Of a DNA stretch of 64,000 nt, positions 12,663 to 25,700 are shown piece after piece. Position 1 is the stretch's first letter; every line of letters starts with the position of its first letter. Position numbers and translations under genes: made by a program. Source of the DNA: Theristus sp. LFF4_11 (taxonomy: Eukaryota; Nematoda; Chromadorea; Monhysterida; Xyalidae); the NCBI GenBank assembly GCA_030248135.1, contig JASANC010000960.1, forward strand, positions 62,001 to 126,000. Direction: 5' to 3'. The notes below the pieces were generated by a model that worked only from the letters and a program-made list of their open reading frames with translations, ran no database searches and was not told the DNA's origin.

Positions 12663-12900
12663 GTCGCGTCTGAAGCGCAGGTGTAGCGCTTTCGCCTACC
12701 GTTCTGCAGGTAGAAAGTTCGAACCTCGCTGCGGACAAGACACATAATGGAGAAACTAAAGTGACCAACAAGATCTAATGGTCTGCTCCCTCCATAGCCG
12801 AGGGTAAATTGGGCTCGGGGCAGTATTGCCCGTTTCCGCCAAAGTTTGGTACCTTAGGGTTTCCGGAACCGGCGCGCGAACAAATAATGCTAAAAAAATT
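12663..12900 (+). mobile_element. tRNA-derived SINE, family A, degenerate head
   Basis: Plus-oriented copy of the SINE at 8.4 kb: tRNA-like head with GTTCGAACCTCGCTGCGGAC, then GTGACCAACAAGATCTAATG, then GGGCTCGGGGCAGTATTGCC and TTTCCGGAACCGGCGCGCG. The A-box region is diverged. Confidence 0.7.
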
Positions 12901-13894
12901 AAAATGCGACCGTACACACAAAAATGTTCTGTGCCGCCGACCGCAAAGTTTGTCCAATATCAAGTTTTGGTTCTGGCGACACTGTCTCTGTCTGTAATAA
13001 TGTTTGCGCAGTGTTACCGATTGTCAGATTCTATTGATTTCTCAGTGTTTCACCAAAGTTGGTTACGGGTGTTGTTAACAGTCGTCGTGTGACCTAGTGA
13101 GCCCACCGTTTTTGTAAATTATCGTCGCACACGTTCCGTTTGCATTTGACAACGTTCAAATTATACAACGTCTGAAACTTGTGCAAATCAATAACAAACA
13201 CAGCACTTTGCAGTTTCGAAAGCACTTGAATGGAAAGACGAAACATGATAGACAAATGAATTTCCCAGTGCGAAACGACTTAATAATTTTGGTATGATCT
13301 GTTAAAACACACGAAGAAATATGATTTATAATAATTTCAGGTGTTTTAAACGTGCGTTCATCATGCGACAATGTGTTCATGGTAACCCATCAAGTGTTTC
13401 ATGCGTGCGCTTATAAGATTTTGAATGAGCTTTTTGTAGTCTGAAGATTGTGTCACTTTATTTTATAATTGCGAGCAAGAAATTCATAACTCTCCCAAGT
13501 CCCAAACAATACTGTTTGAATTTGAAACAAATTGCTTGGATTTAATGACAGCAAAATTTATGTGTCTACAAATGTAAAAACTACAAGTTTTTACATGTGC
13601 ATGTGCATTCATGAAATTGTTTTTGCGTTTCTGTTTTGCTATTTTTATAACGTTTCTTCTTCAAAACAAGCTTGCCAACAAAGTTGAACTAACGGTGGAA
13701 ACCAAGTAATAAACTTGTCTTTGACCATGTCTAACTGCGTAAAAATTTTTTTAGCATTTTTGATTTTATTATCAGCCCACAACGACTTATTGCCCTTTAA
13801 AAAAATTTCTGTCCTCAATTTTTTTCGATAACTTTCGGCCATTGCGCTGTTCCGTACAAAGCAATTATCGGTTTGACACATTTCTTTGTACATA

Positions 13895-14160
13895 CGGTAT
13901 GGCCGGTTAAACATGGCAGCTTTTTTGCAGGGTGCAAGGAGCGCGCGAATTTTGAATGAAAGAAAAAAGACGTTCAGAAACTGAATTGTGTGCCAAATTT
14001 GACGCGTTTTTTTAAACTAATGGATTATCCGCGCTATTCTGTTCATTCTTCATCCCTTGTACACATGATTGGGAACTACGTTGGCTTTTTTGAAAAAGAC
14101 AACTCCTGGTCTGCGGCTGATCCCGCCTTGATGGACTGCCTCATTTATTCGGCCATACTG
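13895..14160. repeat. TA-flanked MITE, family M, copy 2
   Basis: Starts CGGTATGGCCGGTTAAACAT and ends ATTCGGCCATACTG, with TA at 13893-13894 and 14161-14162. The terminal inverted repeat includes TATGGCCG. It matches copy 1 over its length with many substitutions, so the two insertions are old. Confidence 0.7.
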
Positions 14161-14331
14161 TAGAACCCAAAAAGTCACGCACCCCACCGTGATCCCTCAG
14201 CCTCATAAAACAGCCTTTTCTGCGCTGCAATGACCACAATTTGCCTGTTTCAGCGCACTCAGTGACGACATATTTTTGAATGTCCTGAGTAGTTGGAGAA
14301 TTCTTGAAAATCGTGGCTTTTCACACACAGG

Positions 14332-16992
14332 ATGTACGTGGAGCGCGCGTTCACGCACTTTTTCACGTGGTATGGATACCACCTGGGCGCCAATCGCACC
14401 GTGACATTGCTTGCGTTCATAACACCACTGCTTTTGACAGCGTTCCTGAGTATTCCGATTCTGCAATTCAAAGACCCCCGTCACAATAACACCAACGTGT
14501 TTCGTGATTTCACGCCATGGAACGCACCTTCCTGGCATGAACAGGAAATCCTTGATGAACATTGGCCTCTCGACATTGACGAGTTCACGCCCGGTAAAAG
14601 CTACGATTTTCAGCTGTATGTCGGATTAATAGGTATTAGTTTTACGTTTTTGTTCTTGTGTTGCTGCTGTTAAAACGTTGCGATTCGGTATTCGACTGAA
14701 TTTGAAAAAAGCAATTGTTCAGTGATATCAGTGATTTCAGTGATATCAGCAAAAAAGTGTCCGGTCACCGCCGATGATCCCATACCAGACGGTCTGCCAA
14801 AAGCAAACACGCAGCCGTGCAATCTGCTCGAAGAAAACAGACTCGACGCAATTATGCGCCTCGAAAAAAAGCTCGCTGAAGAAGTGACGGTTGAACTGGA
14901 TGGAGAGGTGTATCGTTACGACGACCCCCTTCGGAACAGGTGAATGAACAAATGTGGATTTGTGTGTGTAGGTTACCCGTGCCCGTACCATGGTGAGGTG
15001 CTCAGACAGAGCCATTACTGAACAGTTCACTCAGCAAATTTGTTTGATTGTCATTGTCAGCAGAATGTTCCGCGACTTTGTTCAGTAATATGTTCAGTAG
15101 ACATTCTCAGTTGGTCAGGGACATATGGTGAATCTGTCGCCATGCGGTCAGTGCGCATTGCGGAGTGATGTTGCACGCAGCACGTTGCACCAGACGGCCA
15201 CACAAGCATGACGCATCCGTCGACAACGCTGCTCGCACACCACTAACAGCGTGTGTCTGCTGCAGATCGCTGTGCTTGTCGTTCTGGCGCCGCTGTCAGC
15301 GGATGATGCGTGCCGACGGGCCAATGAGCGTGCTGATCGACCGGCGCTTCTACGAGTCGCGTGGCGTCAAGATCGGCTATCCGGTGGTGAAGCCGAAAGT
15401 CGGCAGTTCCGTCTATCTCGCGTGGAATCTCGGCGGCGTCACGCTGGACGAGAGCGGCGCCATCAAGCGGCTGACGGCCGTCCGCTTTCAGTATTACCTG
15501 CGAAGTGAGACGCCGTTGCTGAGCACGCTCTCTGGCATGTGGGAGGACGCGGCGCAACGCTGGGCGCTCGAGCAATTCCCAAAAACAAACGACTCAGAGG
15601 TCGGTCGAGTTGCCACTTGCCGTTGCACTGAATGCACACTCGAACCGGCGGTGCTTTGAATCGGGCTGACTGATTGCTGCAGCCATCTGTATGCAAGCAA
15701 TCAGCATGCCCGACGGTGCATCAGATGCTTGTCGTTGCGGCGTACTGCACACGCTGCATTAGCGTTGTTTGCTTCGCTTGATCGCACATGCGGCCGTGTG
15801 TCACTGGCAGGTGATCTTCGTGACGGCCACGCACTCGCGCTCGCTGACGGAGGGACTGCGCGAGAGCACGATCCGCCTGATCCCGCGCTTCTGCATCACG
15901 TTCTTTGTGCTGTTCGTGTTCTGTCTGCTGAACATGCTCGAGACGGGCGGTGTCGCGAAGATGACGCTCGGCGGCGTCAAGGTGTATCGATTGAACTGCG
16001 TCAAGAGCAAACCGTGGCTAGCGGTCGCTGGCGTCGTCACCGCACTATTCGGTGTGCTCAGTGGTCGGTTCAGCATTTGTGTTATGAAGCTTCATAGAAA
16101 AAGTACAACAGCACAGCCGGCTAACAGCGACTCTCCATTGCGACAGGCGTCGGCATGATGTTCTGGACGGGTGTCGAGTTCAACGACGTCTGCTCCGTGG
16201 CGCCGTTTCTTGTCATTTGTGAGCGTGTTTGCATTGATTTAAATTACAATTAAACTCGGTCACAAAAACCAAGCGAAGCAAGCGAACGTTTGTGCACAGC
16301 GATTGGCGTTGACGACATGTTCATCCTGGTTGCTGGCTGGCAGTCGACGGACGCACGCCAGTCGGTGGCGGCACGCACGTCACAAACGATGGGCGACGCC
16401 GCCGTGGCGATCACGTTGACGTCACTCACGTCAGCACTCAGTTTCACCGTCGGCTGTCTCACCGACATCTGGGCGGTGCGCCTGTTCTGTGCGTACGCAG
16501 CAGCGTGCATCATGTTCGACTACCTCTATCAGGCTAGTTCGTTGTGCGCTTTTGCAGCGTTTCACTTTTTAATTTGCATACAATGTCCAATGCAGTTTGA
16601 ATTCGCTACACTTACCGATATACGTGTACACACTGGTTCGGCTCGCCACGACTCAGCAGCAGTTTAGTCAGCAGTTTATGATTTCAGTACTGATGCCCCG
16701 TTTGTCCAGGTGACATTTTTCGCCGCTATCATGGTGATGTTCGGTGATGTCGAGAAACGCGGCGAGAACGCGTGTCTGGCGTGCTGCAGCACCGAGCGAC
16801 GCAGCACACAGATGGCAGTGAACGCACGCCGCATCGGCACTGCACCGACGCATCAGACAAGTCGCAAGTTCACGTTGGCACCGCTCAAAACCTGATTGTT
16901 TCACGCAACAACGTGCGATCTTTCAGCTGAGCATCACAACGGAGGCGACTATGAACTGGCGGCATGCAGGAAATCGTCTGAACCTGTAAACT

Positions 16993-17064
<72 letters not shown>

Positions 17065-19485
17065 TCAATGCCAACTTTAATACATTGCAAACACATCACA
17101 GCAGCGGCGGCAGCGACGCAGCGCATGAGAAACTTGGCATAACGGCAGCATTTTTTCAAAATGTTTTTGGACCGTTCGTACTGCACCCGGTCAGTAAAAT
17201 GTTCGTGTTGCTTTTCTTCGTCGTCTACTTGGCTGGCGCAATCTATGGCTGCACCACAATACAACAAGGACTCCAGTATCACAAGCTGCTGCTGGCCGAT
17301 GATCCAAACGCAATACAATTCAAACTCGATGAAATGTGCGTTCTTTGCAAATTTTTGAATTGCAACGAAAAACTTTTGTCCAATTTGTTGGACATCATGC
17401 TGAACAATGCAAAAATTACACCAGATTTACATATGTTGTCAAAATGATTTCAGAAATTTCAAATGTCAAAGTTTTTACTTTGTTCTGGTGACCGAAAACT
17501 CAAAAACATTAAAAAACTGAGTGAGTTTTGAGTGTTACAAAGGTGGCAGAAACGGCGTAATGTCAAAACTTAGATATGATTTCAAAGCGTAACATTGGCT
17601 GTCAGGTACATGGGCGACGGCACGCAAGTGGAGATTGTCTTCAACAAGCCACCTGATCTGACAAAACAGATTGAACGAGACAGGGTTGAGGCGGTGGTGG
17701 AACGCTTCGAGAACAGCGGACTGACGTTCAACAAAGATGGAACCGAGTTCTGGATGCGTGAGTACATCAACTACAGACGAGACATACTCAGTGAGTGCGA
17801 GGACACTTGCTCAAGCTAAAAATGCACCCAAAAACATATCAACGTCATGTTGTGGTATTTGCAACATGTTTGATAAACTCTTCAAAACGAACGTGCACTG
17901 CGCTTTTGCGCAAATGTCGCAATTACAGGGTTGCCAATGTACAATACGAAGGAGGTCTGGGTGCAGGGTGTGCTCAACTGGATGACATTGTACTCGTTCT
18001 ATCGCACCTGGGGCAAGGATCTCGTTTGGGTGCAGCCGCCCGATGCTAATTGTTGGTTGTCATTCTCAAAATTCGCTCGTGTGTCTGTTTTTGCTGGCAA
18101 CAGTGCCTGTGACATGCAGCGAGCGACGTCATCAACACGTGCGACGCTGCGATCTGCCTGAAAGCGTTCCGTCTGCGCGTCGCGCTGCGCCATTCGCATC
18201 TGGCCACCGACATTCAACACTCGTCCACTGTGTTCAGGTTCGTTTCTCTCTGTGCAACACACAATCAGCTTACAATCATCTTTCATCGTAAACTGTTCAA
18301 TCTTCGGGTTCCCTATTAAGCTGATTCCGAGTAGAAACAGATTTTCGTTTACGTGTGCAAGCATCAAGTGCCAGGAAATGCCGGTTGCTTTTCACTAAAA
18401 CTCTGAAACTCAAGTTTTTTTCATAAAATCAAACAGAGGACCTCGTTCTACGTGGTATGTTTCAGAAAAATCGCCGCACAGTACCCGGAGTACAACATCA
18501 GCACGTTTCAACTGTTCCGTCAGTTGGCCGACCAGTTGACGGTGGTGCTGCCGTCGACACTGCAGAATGTTGCGCTTGCCATTGTTTGCATGGCTGTTGT
18601 CGCCCTGCTGTTCCTGCCGAGCGTCGCGTGTGCCATCTGGATCACCATCGCACTCGTCACCATTGACCTGGGTGCGCTGATGTCGGGCACACCTTCACAC
18701 TGTGAAACCCTGTGCAGTTTGAGTCACCCAGCATTTGAATCTGGCATGCTGCATTGTGCTGGTTGGACCAATCAGTAATCCCAGTTCAAAATCAGCCAAT
18801 CAATTTTTGATTGCCTACGGTTTGCAGTTTGACTGTCAGATTGCACGTTTACATATCATTTTTATGCAGGTGTCGCTGGCTACCTGTCGCTGTGGGGTGT
18901 AAACCTGGACCAAATCTCGCAGATCACCATTCTGATGTCCATTGGCTTCTCAGTCGACTACACGGCGCACATCGCGTTCGGCTTCGCAACGGCCGATGCG
19001 AAACTGACGATCAACCAACGATGCGTGGACGCCATGCAACGATTGGCGTGGCCCGTTTTCCAGGTGTCACACTTGCGCTATTCAAGAAATCGCTATACAC
19101 TACCGGTTCAGTTGAATGAGAATAATCAACACACGCTCATTTCGAAATCAGTTTCAGTACGAAGACAAACATCATGGTCATTCAGAATAAGCTGCATCGG
19201 CAACATTACTGAGCAGCCTAAACGGCAACAGCAAGAACCAAGAGATGCGTTCGATTACAGGGTGGCATGTCAACTGTGCTGGGCGTGTTCGTGCTGACGT
19301 TCGTTGACTCGTACATGATCAAGACGTTCTTCAAGACAGTGTTCCTTGTGATTCTGTTCGGCATCGCGCACGCGCTCATCTTTCTGCCTGTCCTGTTCAG
19401 CACGTTCATTCCGTTGCTCGATCGCGCCTCAAACGCGTGCACACTCTGGTGGAACAACAAAACAACGAAAACAACGGCCACATAA
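14332..19485 (+). CDS. Patched-related (PTR/PTCHD-type) membrane protein with sterol-sensing domain
   Basis: RND-superfamily membrane protein related to Patched; nematode PTR proteins act in cuticle, moulting and lipid handling. Fourteen exons: 14332-14632, 14750-14939, 15266-15599, 15811-16063, 16147-16218, 16300-16532, 16710-16860, 16927-17335, 17606-17790, 17929-18051, 18120-18237, 18439-18671, 18870-19063, 19261-19485; 1006 aa, all frames closing. Landmarks: TM1 near residues 25-45; first sterol-sensing half with GIGVDD-type SIGVDDMF and LTSLTSALSF (about 384-445); large cytosolic loop with 23 consecutive AAC-encoded Asn (16995-17063); FFQNVFGPF and IYGCTTIQQGLQYHKLLL at TM7; GVNLDQISQITILMSIGFSV and FFKTVFLVILFGIAHALIF in the second repeat. 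The intron after exon 6 uses a GC donor. The start codon lies 2 nt after a strong acceptor (TTTTCACACACAG). Two AATAAA motifs follow the stop (first at 19532). Confidence 0.93.
16995..17063 (+). repeat. In-frame (AAC)23 microsatellite, poly-Asn in PTR cytosolic loop
   Basis: Twenty-three uninterrupted AAC codons, followed by ATC AAT GCC AAC. The purity at DNA level shows recent slippage expansion, within the poorly conserved loop between the two halves of the transporter. Confidence 0.9.
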
Positions 19486-19531
19486 CGAACAGTGTATGTG
19501 TGTGTTCATTGGTTGGTGTCAGTGGAGTGCC

Positions 19532-19537
19532 AATAAA
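19532..19537 (+). terminator. Polyadenylation signal of the PTR gene
   Basis: AATAAA 46 nt after the PTR stop codon; a second AATAAA lies near 19595. FBXW9 ends on the other strand at 19775, so the two genes converge here. Confidence 0.5.
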
Positions 19538-19774
19538 CTGCAACACTTCATTCTCACAGTGCGCCTGCAAGCAAACCATGTACAGTACACAACAGAATAA
19601 ACGAGCTCAGTGGAAATGCGGTTGTTGGATTTGGATTTTTTTAAGTTTTAGGAATGAACGTCAATAACACCCAATGGCGGAATTTGTTTGGCTTATAAAG
19701 CTCAATAGTGCAGATATCACAGCAACAGAAGTGATTGCTCTGAGCTGCTCCAAATTCCGAATGGTATATCGTAA

Positions 19775-22700
19775 CTAGTACACGCTGCCAGGGGGGTCAG
19801 TCCAGAGTCCCACGTTGCCATCGCTGAACGCGCAAACCAAGTGGCCGTGTTTGTAGTCAATCTGTGTTGGCATTGTGTTATGGCGATACGATAATCAAAT
19901 TTTGTTGTTCCCCACTTTTCTGTGCAACCGATTGATTGGCTGCATTGGAAATACTGTCTGTGACTGCGCGGTCAACAGCGCTACACAGGCTCGTTTCAAT
20001 TGGGCTTCACCTCCGACCTTAACCTGAGCGCTGATGATGCATCGCAGCAGTTGCATATGGCAAAATAAGAAAGCTAACAAACAATGACAACAGAAACGAA
20101 CGCGCGTCGGTTCTGAGGCGAATCTGCCGCACTTGCGCCACAATTGCACCCGCTGGCCGGGCGTGTGCACGTGCAGATGACGGTCGCTGGTGATGGCGAG
20201 CACACAGCCTGCGTTGTGACGCACGTGATTCACACGGGGACTGCTCGCGATACGTTGGTTCTGCAGTGCAACACAAGAAACGTGACACCATGAACTTGCG
20301 TGCTCCGGGTGACTCACAACTCGTAAATGAGTCGACTGTTATCGACTGATGGTGGTGTTTGGAGCCACTGGCTGACGTTGATCGCACCTCATGCGTAGCA
20401 CAATGCTGTGATATTGCCGTGGCTGCACCATGCGCGTGTGCCCCTGTTTTTATTGTTTCACGTCTGCCATCGAGTGTCAACTCAAGCAGCCTCCAACATA
20501 CAACAATGCACAGCATGAACACAACAAAAACATTGCTCGTTGCCTGGCAGCCAGTTGCTGGCTGGCATCAAGCTGGTTGCCCTGTTGTTTACCTGTTTCT
20601 GTCTTTGAAACTATTGCAGAAATACCGTTGCCAACCACACACGCTTGTGCAGTGCACTTGTTTGAAATAAAGTAAACATTAACTTGAACACGAGCATTCA
20701 TAAAGCCCGCCCAGAGCTGACAAAAAAATAAGAGTACACAGAAAACAGAACAGCGGCCAACTTTGATGGAGGGCAATCCGTCGGAATGCGGATCGAGCAG
20801 GCAAATGTAGCCACGCGACGTTGACGCCCAGAGACTCTGTGAGCCATACGAGAGACTCGTTGCATACTGCGGCATGGTGCTGAAGGAGTTAGGTTGCGCT
20901 GTTGCACGTTGCTGAGTGAGTGGTAACCTCGTAGTCTGCTACAACACAGTGACACGCACAGACACGATGACGCACTTGGCACGCTGTTGCTGTTGTGTGA
21001 GCGCGTGAGCGCGAATGCGTGCGTGCGTCTGTTTGTGAGCGCGCCACTCAACCAACAGCACCGTGCCGTAGCAGGCGATGACGCCAAGACATGCATGCAT
21101 GCCATGCGTTGTTCAAACGCACCGTCGCGTCACCGGCCGCCAGGTGCGTCGATCCGTGCACACGAGCGTGCGATCCTCGGCCGAACTGAACATGTACGGG
21201 GAGCGATCGTCGGTGGTGGCGATGCTGAGCACTGCGCCGGCGTGTTGCTGCAGTGTGGTGGCACAAAACAAACTGTTGCCGCTGGTCAGGCATGTTTGCT
21301 TCAGCACTGAAGTGCACTCACAAAACGTACAAAGCAGTGCTAAATTAAAGAGCAACCGCAGTTGCGTATTAACACCGTTTGCAAATAAGAGTGGGGGGGC
21401 CCTAGGAACATTCCGTGATACATGGAAAAGTTTTTAAACCAAGGGTGCAGGGACATTCTACTAATCAAGGCGCTTCAGGTTTACCCCCTGAGTACCCCCT
21501 GATTATGCCTATAAAGGTCGTTTTTAGGGTGCGGAAGTTGAAAAACCCTCGATTTTTTGCGATTTTTCGCAAAGTGTACCTTTTTAGCCCTACCGTATCT
21601 CGTAGTTGCACAGTTTCTGGAACCTCACACAGTATTCACGTGAAAGATCTTGCGGAGTTCTTTAAGGCCCTGTATCAATGAGCCCTTGCAAGGGGGGTCC
21701 CTGAGGCGCTACGACGCTAGTTAAAATTACTTTTTTTTTAAAAGTACGCTATTTTTTTAAAACATTTTTTTGAGCTCATAAACACAATTTTTCGATTTTC
21801 ATTTTTGGTTCTACAGGGGGGTCGCTGAATTCGAATCTGATCTTAGATTTTTGCCCCGGGCATTTTTTTGCCCTAAAATTGGGCAAAAACACATTTTTTT
21901 GCGTTTTCCAGTGTTTTTTGGTTTTAATTTTTAATTTTAAGTGCGGATTTTTTTAACAAAGCTGTTTTACAACAGCCTTACAACCGCTGTATTGGAATCA
22001 GTTTTAATATTTTGCAACTGACCACTTGCCCACCCAAAAAATGCGTAAAAAGTTGATTTTTTTGCTTTTTGCACACGTTTTCGATTCACAGTAAAAAATC
22101 AAGTTAGAAACAACTTGTAATTTTAATTTTTAGTTCTACATGGAAGGTTTCGGGGTCGCTGAATTCGAATCTGACCTTAGATTTTTGTCCCGGGCCTTTT
22201 TTGCTTTAAAAGTTGGGCAAAACACATTTTTATGCGTTTTCCAGTGGTTTTTTGTTTTAATTTTTAATTTTAAATGCGGATTTTTTTTAACAAAGCTGTT
22301 TTATAACAGGCATACAACCGCTGTATCTGAATCTGTTTTGATATTTTGCAACTGACCACTTGTCCACTTAAAAAATGGGTAAAAAGGTGATTTTTTGCTT
22401 TTTGCACACGTTTTCGTTTCACAATGAAAAAATCAAGTTAGAAACAACTTGTAATTTTAATTTTTAGTTTTCCAGGGAGGTTTTCAAAATCGCTGAATTC
22501 GAATCTGACCTTAGATTTTTGCCCCGGGAATTTTTATTGCTCTAAAAATAGGGCAAAACACATTTTTATGCGTTTTTCAGTGGTTTTGCCGAATTTTTAG
22601 AGTAAAAAAATGCCCGGGGCAAAAATCTAAGGTCAGATTCGAATTCAGCGACTCCGAAAACCTCTCTGTAGAATTAAAAATTAAAATTACAAATTGTTTC

Positions 22701-25700
22701 TAAACTGATTCTTTTACTGTGAAACGAAATAGTGTGCAAAAAGCAAAAAAAAAATCAACTTTTTACCCATTTTTGGGTGGGCAAGTGGTCAGTTGCAAAA
22801 TATCAAAATTGATTCAGATACAGCGGTTGTAAGGCTGTTATGAAACTGTTTTTTAATTAACTCTACATTTAAAACAAAAAATTAAAACAAAAAACCACTG
22901 GAAAACGCAAAAAAATGTGTTTTTGCCCTATTTTTAGAGCAATAAAAATGCCCGGGGCAAAAATCTAAGGTCAGATTCGAATTCAGCAATCTTGAAACCC
23001 CCCTGGAGAACTAAAAATTAAAAGTACAAGTTGTTTCTAACTTGATTTTTTCACTGTGAAACGAAAACGTGTGCAAAAAGCAAAAAAATCAACTTTTTAC
23101 CCATTTTTTAAGTGGACAAGTGGTCAGTTGCAAAATATCAAAACAGATTCAGATACAGCGGTTGTATGGCTGTTATAAAACAGTTTTGTTAAAAAAAATC
23201 CGCACTTAAAATGAAAAATTAAAACAAAAAACCACATGAAAACGCATAAAAATGTGTTTTTGCCCAACTTTTAGAGCAAAAAAAAGTCCCTGGACAAAAA
23301 TCTAAGGGCAGATTCGAATTCAGCGACACCGAAACCCTCTATGTAGAACTAAAAATTTAAATTACAAGTTGTTTCTAACTTGATTTTTTCACTGTGAAAC
23401 GAAAACGTGTGCAAAAAGCAAAAAAATCAACTTTTTACCCATTTTTTGGGTGGGCAAGTGGTCAGTTGCAAAATATCAAAACTGATTCCGATACAACGGT
23501 TGTAAGGCTGTTGTAAAACAGCTTTGTTAAAAAAATCCGCACTTAAAATTAAAAATTAAAACCAAAAAACACTGGAAAACGCAAAAAAATGTGTTTTTGC
23601 CCAATTTTAGGGCAACAAAATGCCCGGGGCAAAAATCTAAGATCAGATTCGAATTCAGCGACCCGGAAAACCCCCCTGTAGAACCAAAAATGAAAATCGA
23701 AAAATTGTGTTTATGAGCTCAAAAAAAATGTTTAAAAAAAATAGCGTAATTTAAAAAAAAAGTAATTTTAACTAGCGTCGTAGCGCCTCAGGGACCCCCC
23801 TTGCAAGGGCTCATTGATACAGGGCCTTAAAGAACTCCGCAAGATCTTTCACGTGAATACTGTGTGAGGTTCCAGAAACTGTGCAACTACGAGATACGGT
23901 AGGGCTAAAAAGGTACACTTTGCGAAAAATCGCAAAAAATCGACGGTTTTTTAACTTCCGCGCCCTAAAAACGACCTTTATAGGCATAATCAGGGGGTAC
24001 TCAGGGGGTAAACCTGAAGCGCCTTGATTAGTAGAATGTCCCTGCACCCTTGGTTTGAAAACTTTCCCATGTAGCGCAGACCCCCCCCCCCCCCACTCTT
24101 ATTTGCAAACGGTGTTAAAATACGCTTCATTTATGCTGGGGTCGCAGAAGAAATGCGAACCAACAGAACGAACAGCGTACTTTGATCTGAGCGACTTGTT
24201 GTTGAATGTCTCTACGATCAAGCACACAGATCTTCTGGTCATACGTTCCAGCCATCAGACAGCCGTCAGCAACGGCCAACGAAACGACTGCAGCCGATAG
24301 CTTCATCTTTTCTACGGGCTGAAAAAAACGCGCTCGTTGCTGATGATTATGATGTGATTGACGTGCAATGGTGGAATGTGTTGAATTTGTTCATTCGTTC
24401 ATTTATTTTGCGAAACGTTGAAAACTGGCATCAGTTGCGGAAACAACATGCAAGAGAAACAATGAAACTGAGAAAACTGAGAGCGCCACTAACAACGAGC
24501 GTGCCTGCGTGGACAGCCCACTGCTTGATGTGACAGTCCCACGCTGCTGAGTACACGTGATCGTCCACGGATGCAAGCGACCAGATCCAACCCTGAATGA
24601 ACGGCTGTGCAAATCAAAAAACAAGACCGTTGAAACAAAGAAACCTTGAGAGAACAATAAAACCGTTTCAAACGAACGTCGTGCGCGCGCTCGTTCAAGT
24701 GAACGCGCAATGAAGACGATAGCTCGTGGTCGTTCACAGGCGCTGCTTGCCGCTGAAAACATAGCACAACGAAATTAAGAAGTACCTTGAGTACTGAGGG
24801 AGAACAGGAATTTGATGACCCCCTAATAGGTACGAACTCACATTATTATTCTTAATTGGACTTTTTTTCACACTATTGAGTTATTTCATCCTTCTTCATA
24901 TATGCGAATCATTTGACAAGGCAATCCCAGAAAACCACTGCAGTCGAACTCCAAATTATAGGCTATCAGCTGATTGGTTGGTGACCCGTGATGCATGATT
25001 TTTCGGCGTTGTGCAGGCGGAGTCCTGCACAGAAAGGATGCATCATGTGATCGCCAACCAATCAGCTGATTGCCGATGTTTTGGAGTTCTCACATTGTGC
25101 CAGACGTCTGCGAGATTCCACACAGCGAGTCCGCGATCCCTGGATCCGGTCAAGCAGAGCGTCTTGTGTGCGCCGTCCATCAAGTGCACTGCGTCGACGC
25201 ACGCAAAATGGCCGCCACTCAGCAAGTAGTCCGGCGCTGCCTCGCTCGATGTTTCGTCCTTCTGTTCTGTCTGAGCAGCGCGCGACCTCACCCAACGGTA
25301 AAACTCGCATTCAATGGCGGCGCACATCTTTGCCCAACGAAAATCGTCGCTCTTTTCTGAAATCGGTTTTACTTTGTGAAAATCAAACCAAAGTTGAGTT
25401 CTGCAGATATGCATTTTTTGTAGATTGTGCGACTCAGTGGGTTAGAGGAAACCAGCTTCAATCTATATGTGGCAATTCAATCAAAGTTACCTGAGTGACT
25501 CGGCCCTATCGAGGGTACTCGGATCACTTTATTACAATATGAATTCCCGCGTCATGCAAGGAACTGTTTACCTATCTGTGCTCGCATTGCGTCTCGGGAC
25601 CAAAAGATCATACAATGCAGAGCAGATTCAAACTGCACCACAAAGCAAATCTTCCAATGCATGAAATGAAAATTCGCATGATTTGAAGAAAGAAGACAAA

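Larger units (their letters stand above)
8740..14329. other. Repeat-rich intergenic stretch
   Basis: No gene recognised between the Hint gene and the patched-related gene. It contains SINE and MITE copies listed separately. A 284-codon open frame at 10857-11711 (+) has no recognisable domain and low-complexity composition; I do not call it a gene. Confidence 0.5.

Noticed and set aside
16896..17447. Separate 183-aa Asn-rich protein
   Set aside because: It is PTR exon 8 (16927-17335): the sequence after the Asn tract is the conserved TM7 region and frames join both neighbours.
21415..21681. 88-codon ORF in the foldback arm as a transposon protein
   Set aside because: Present in both arms only because the arms are inverted copies; short, no domain, and interrupted by element structure. 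Not called as a gene.
22590..22600. CRISPR-like repeats in 21.8-23.7 kb
   Set aside because: Units are about 330 bp and inverted about a centre, with no spacers; this is a eukaryotic foldback element.
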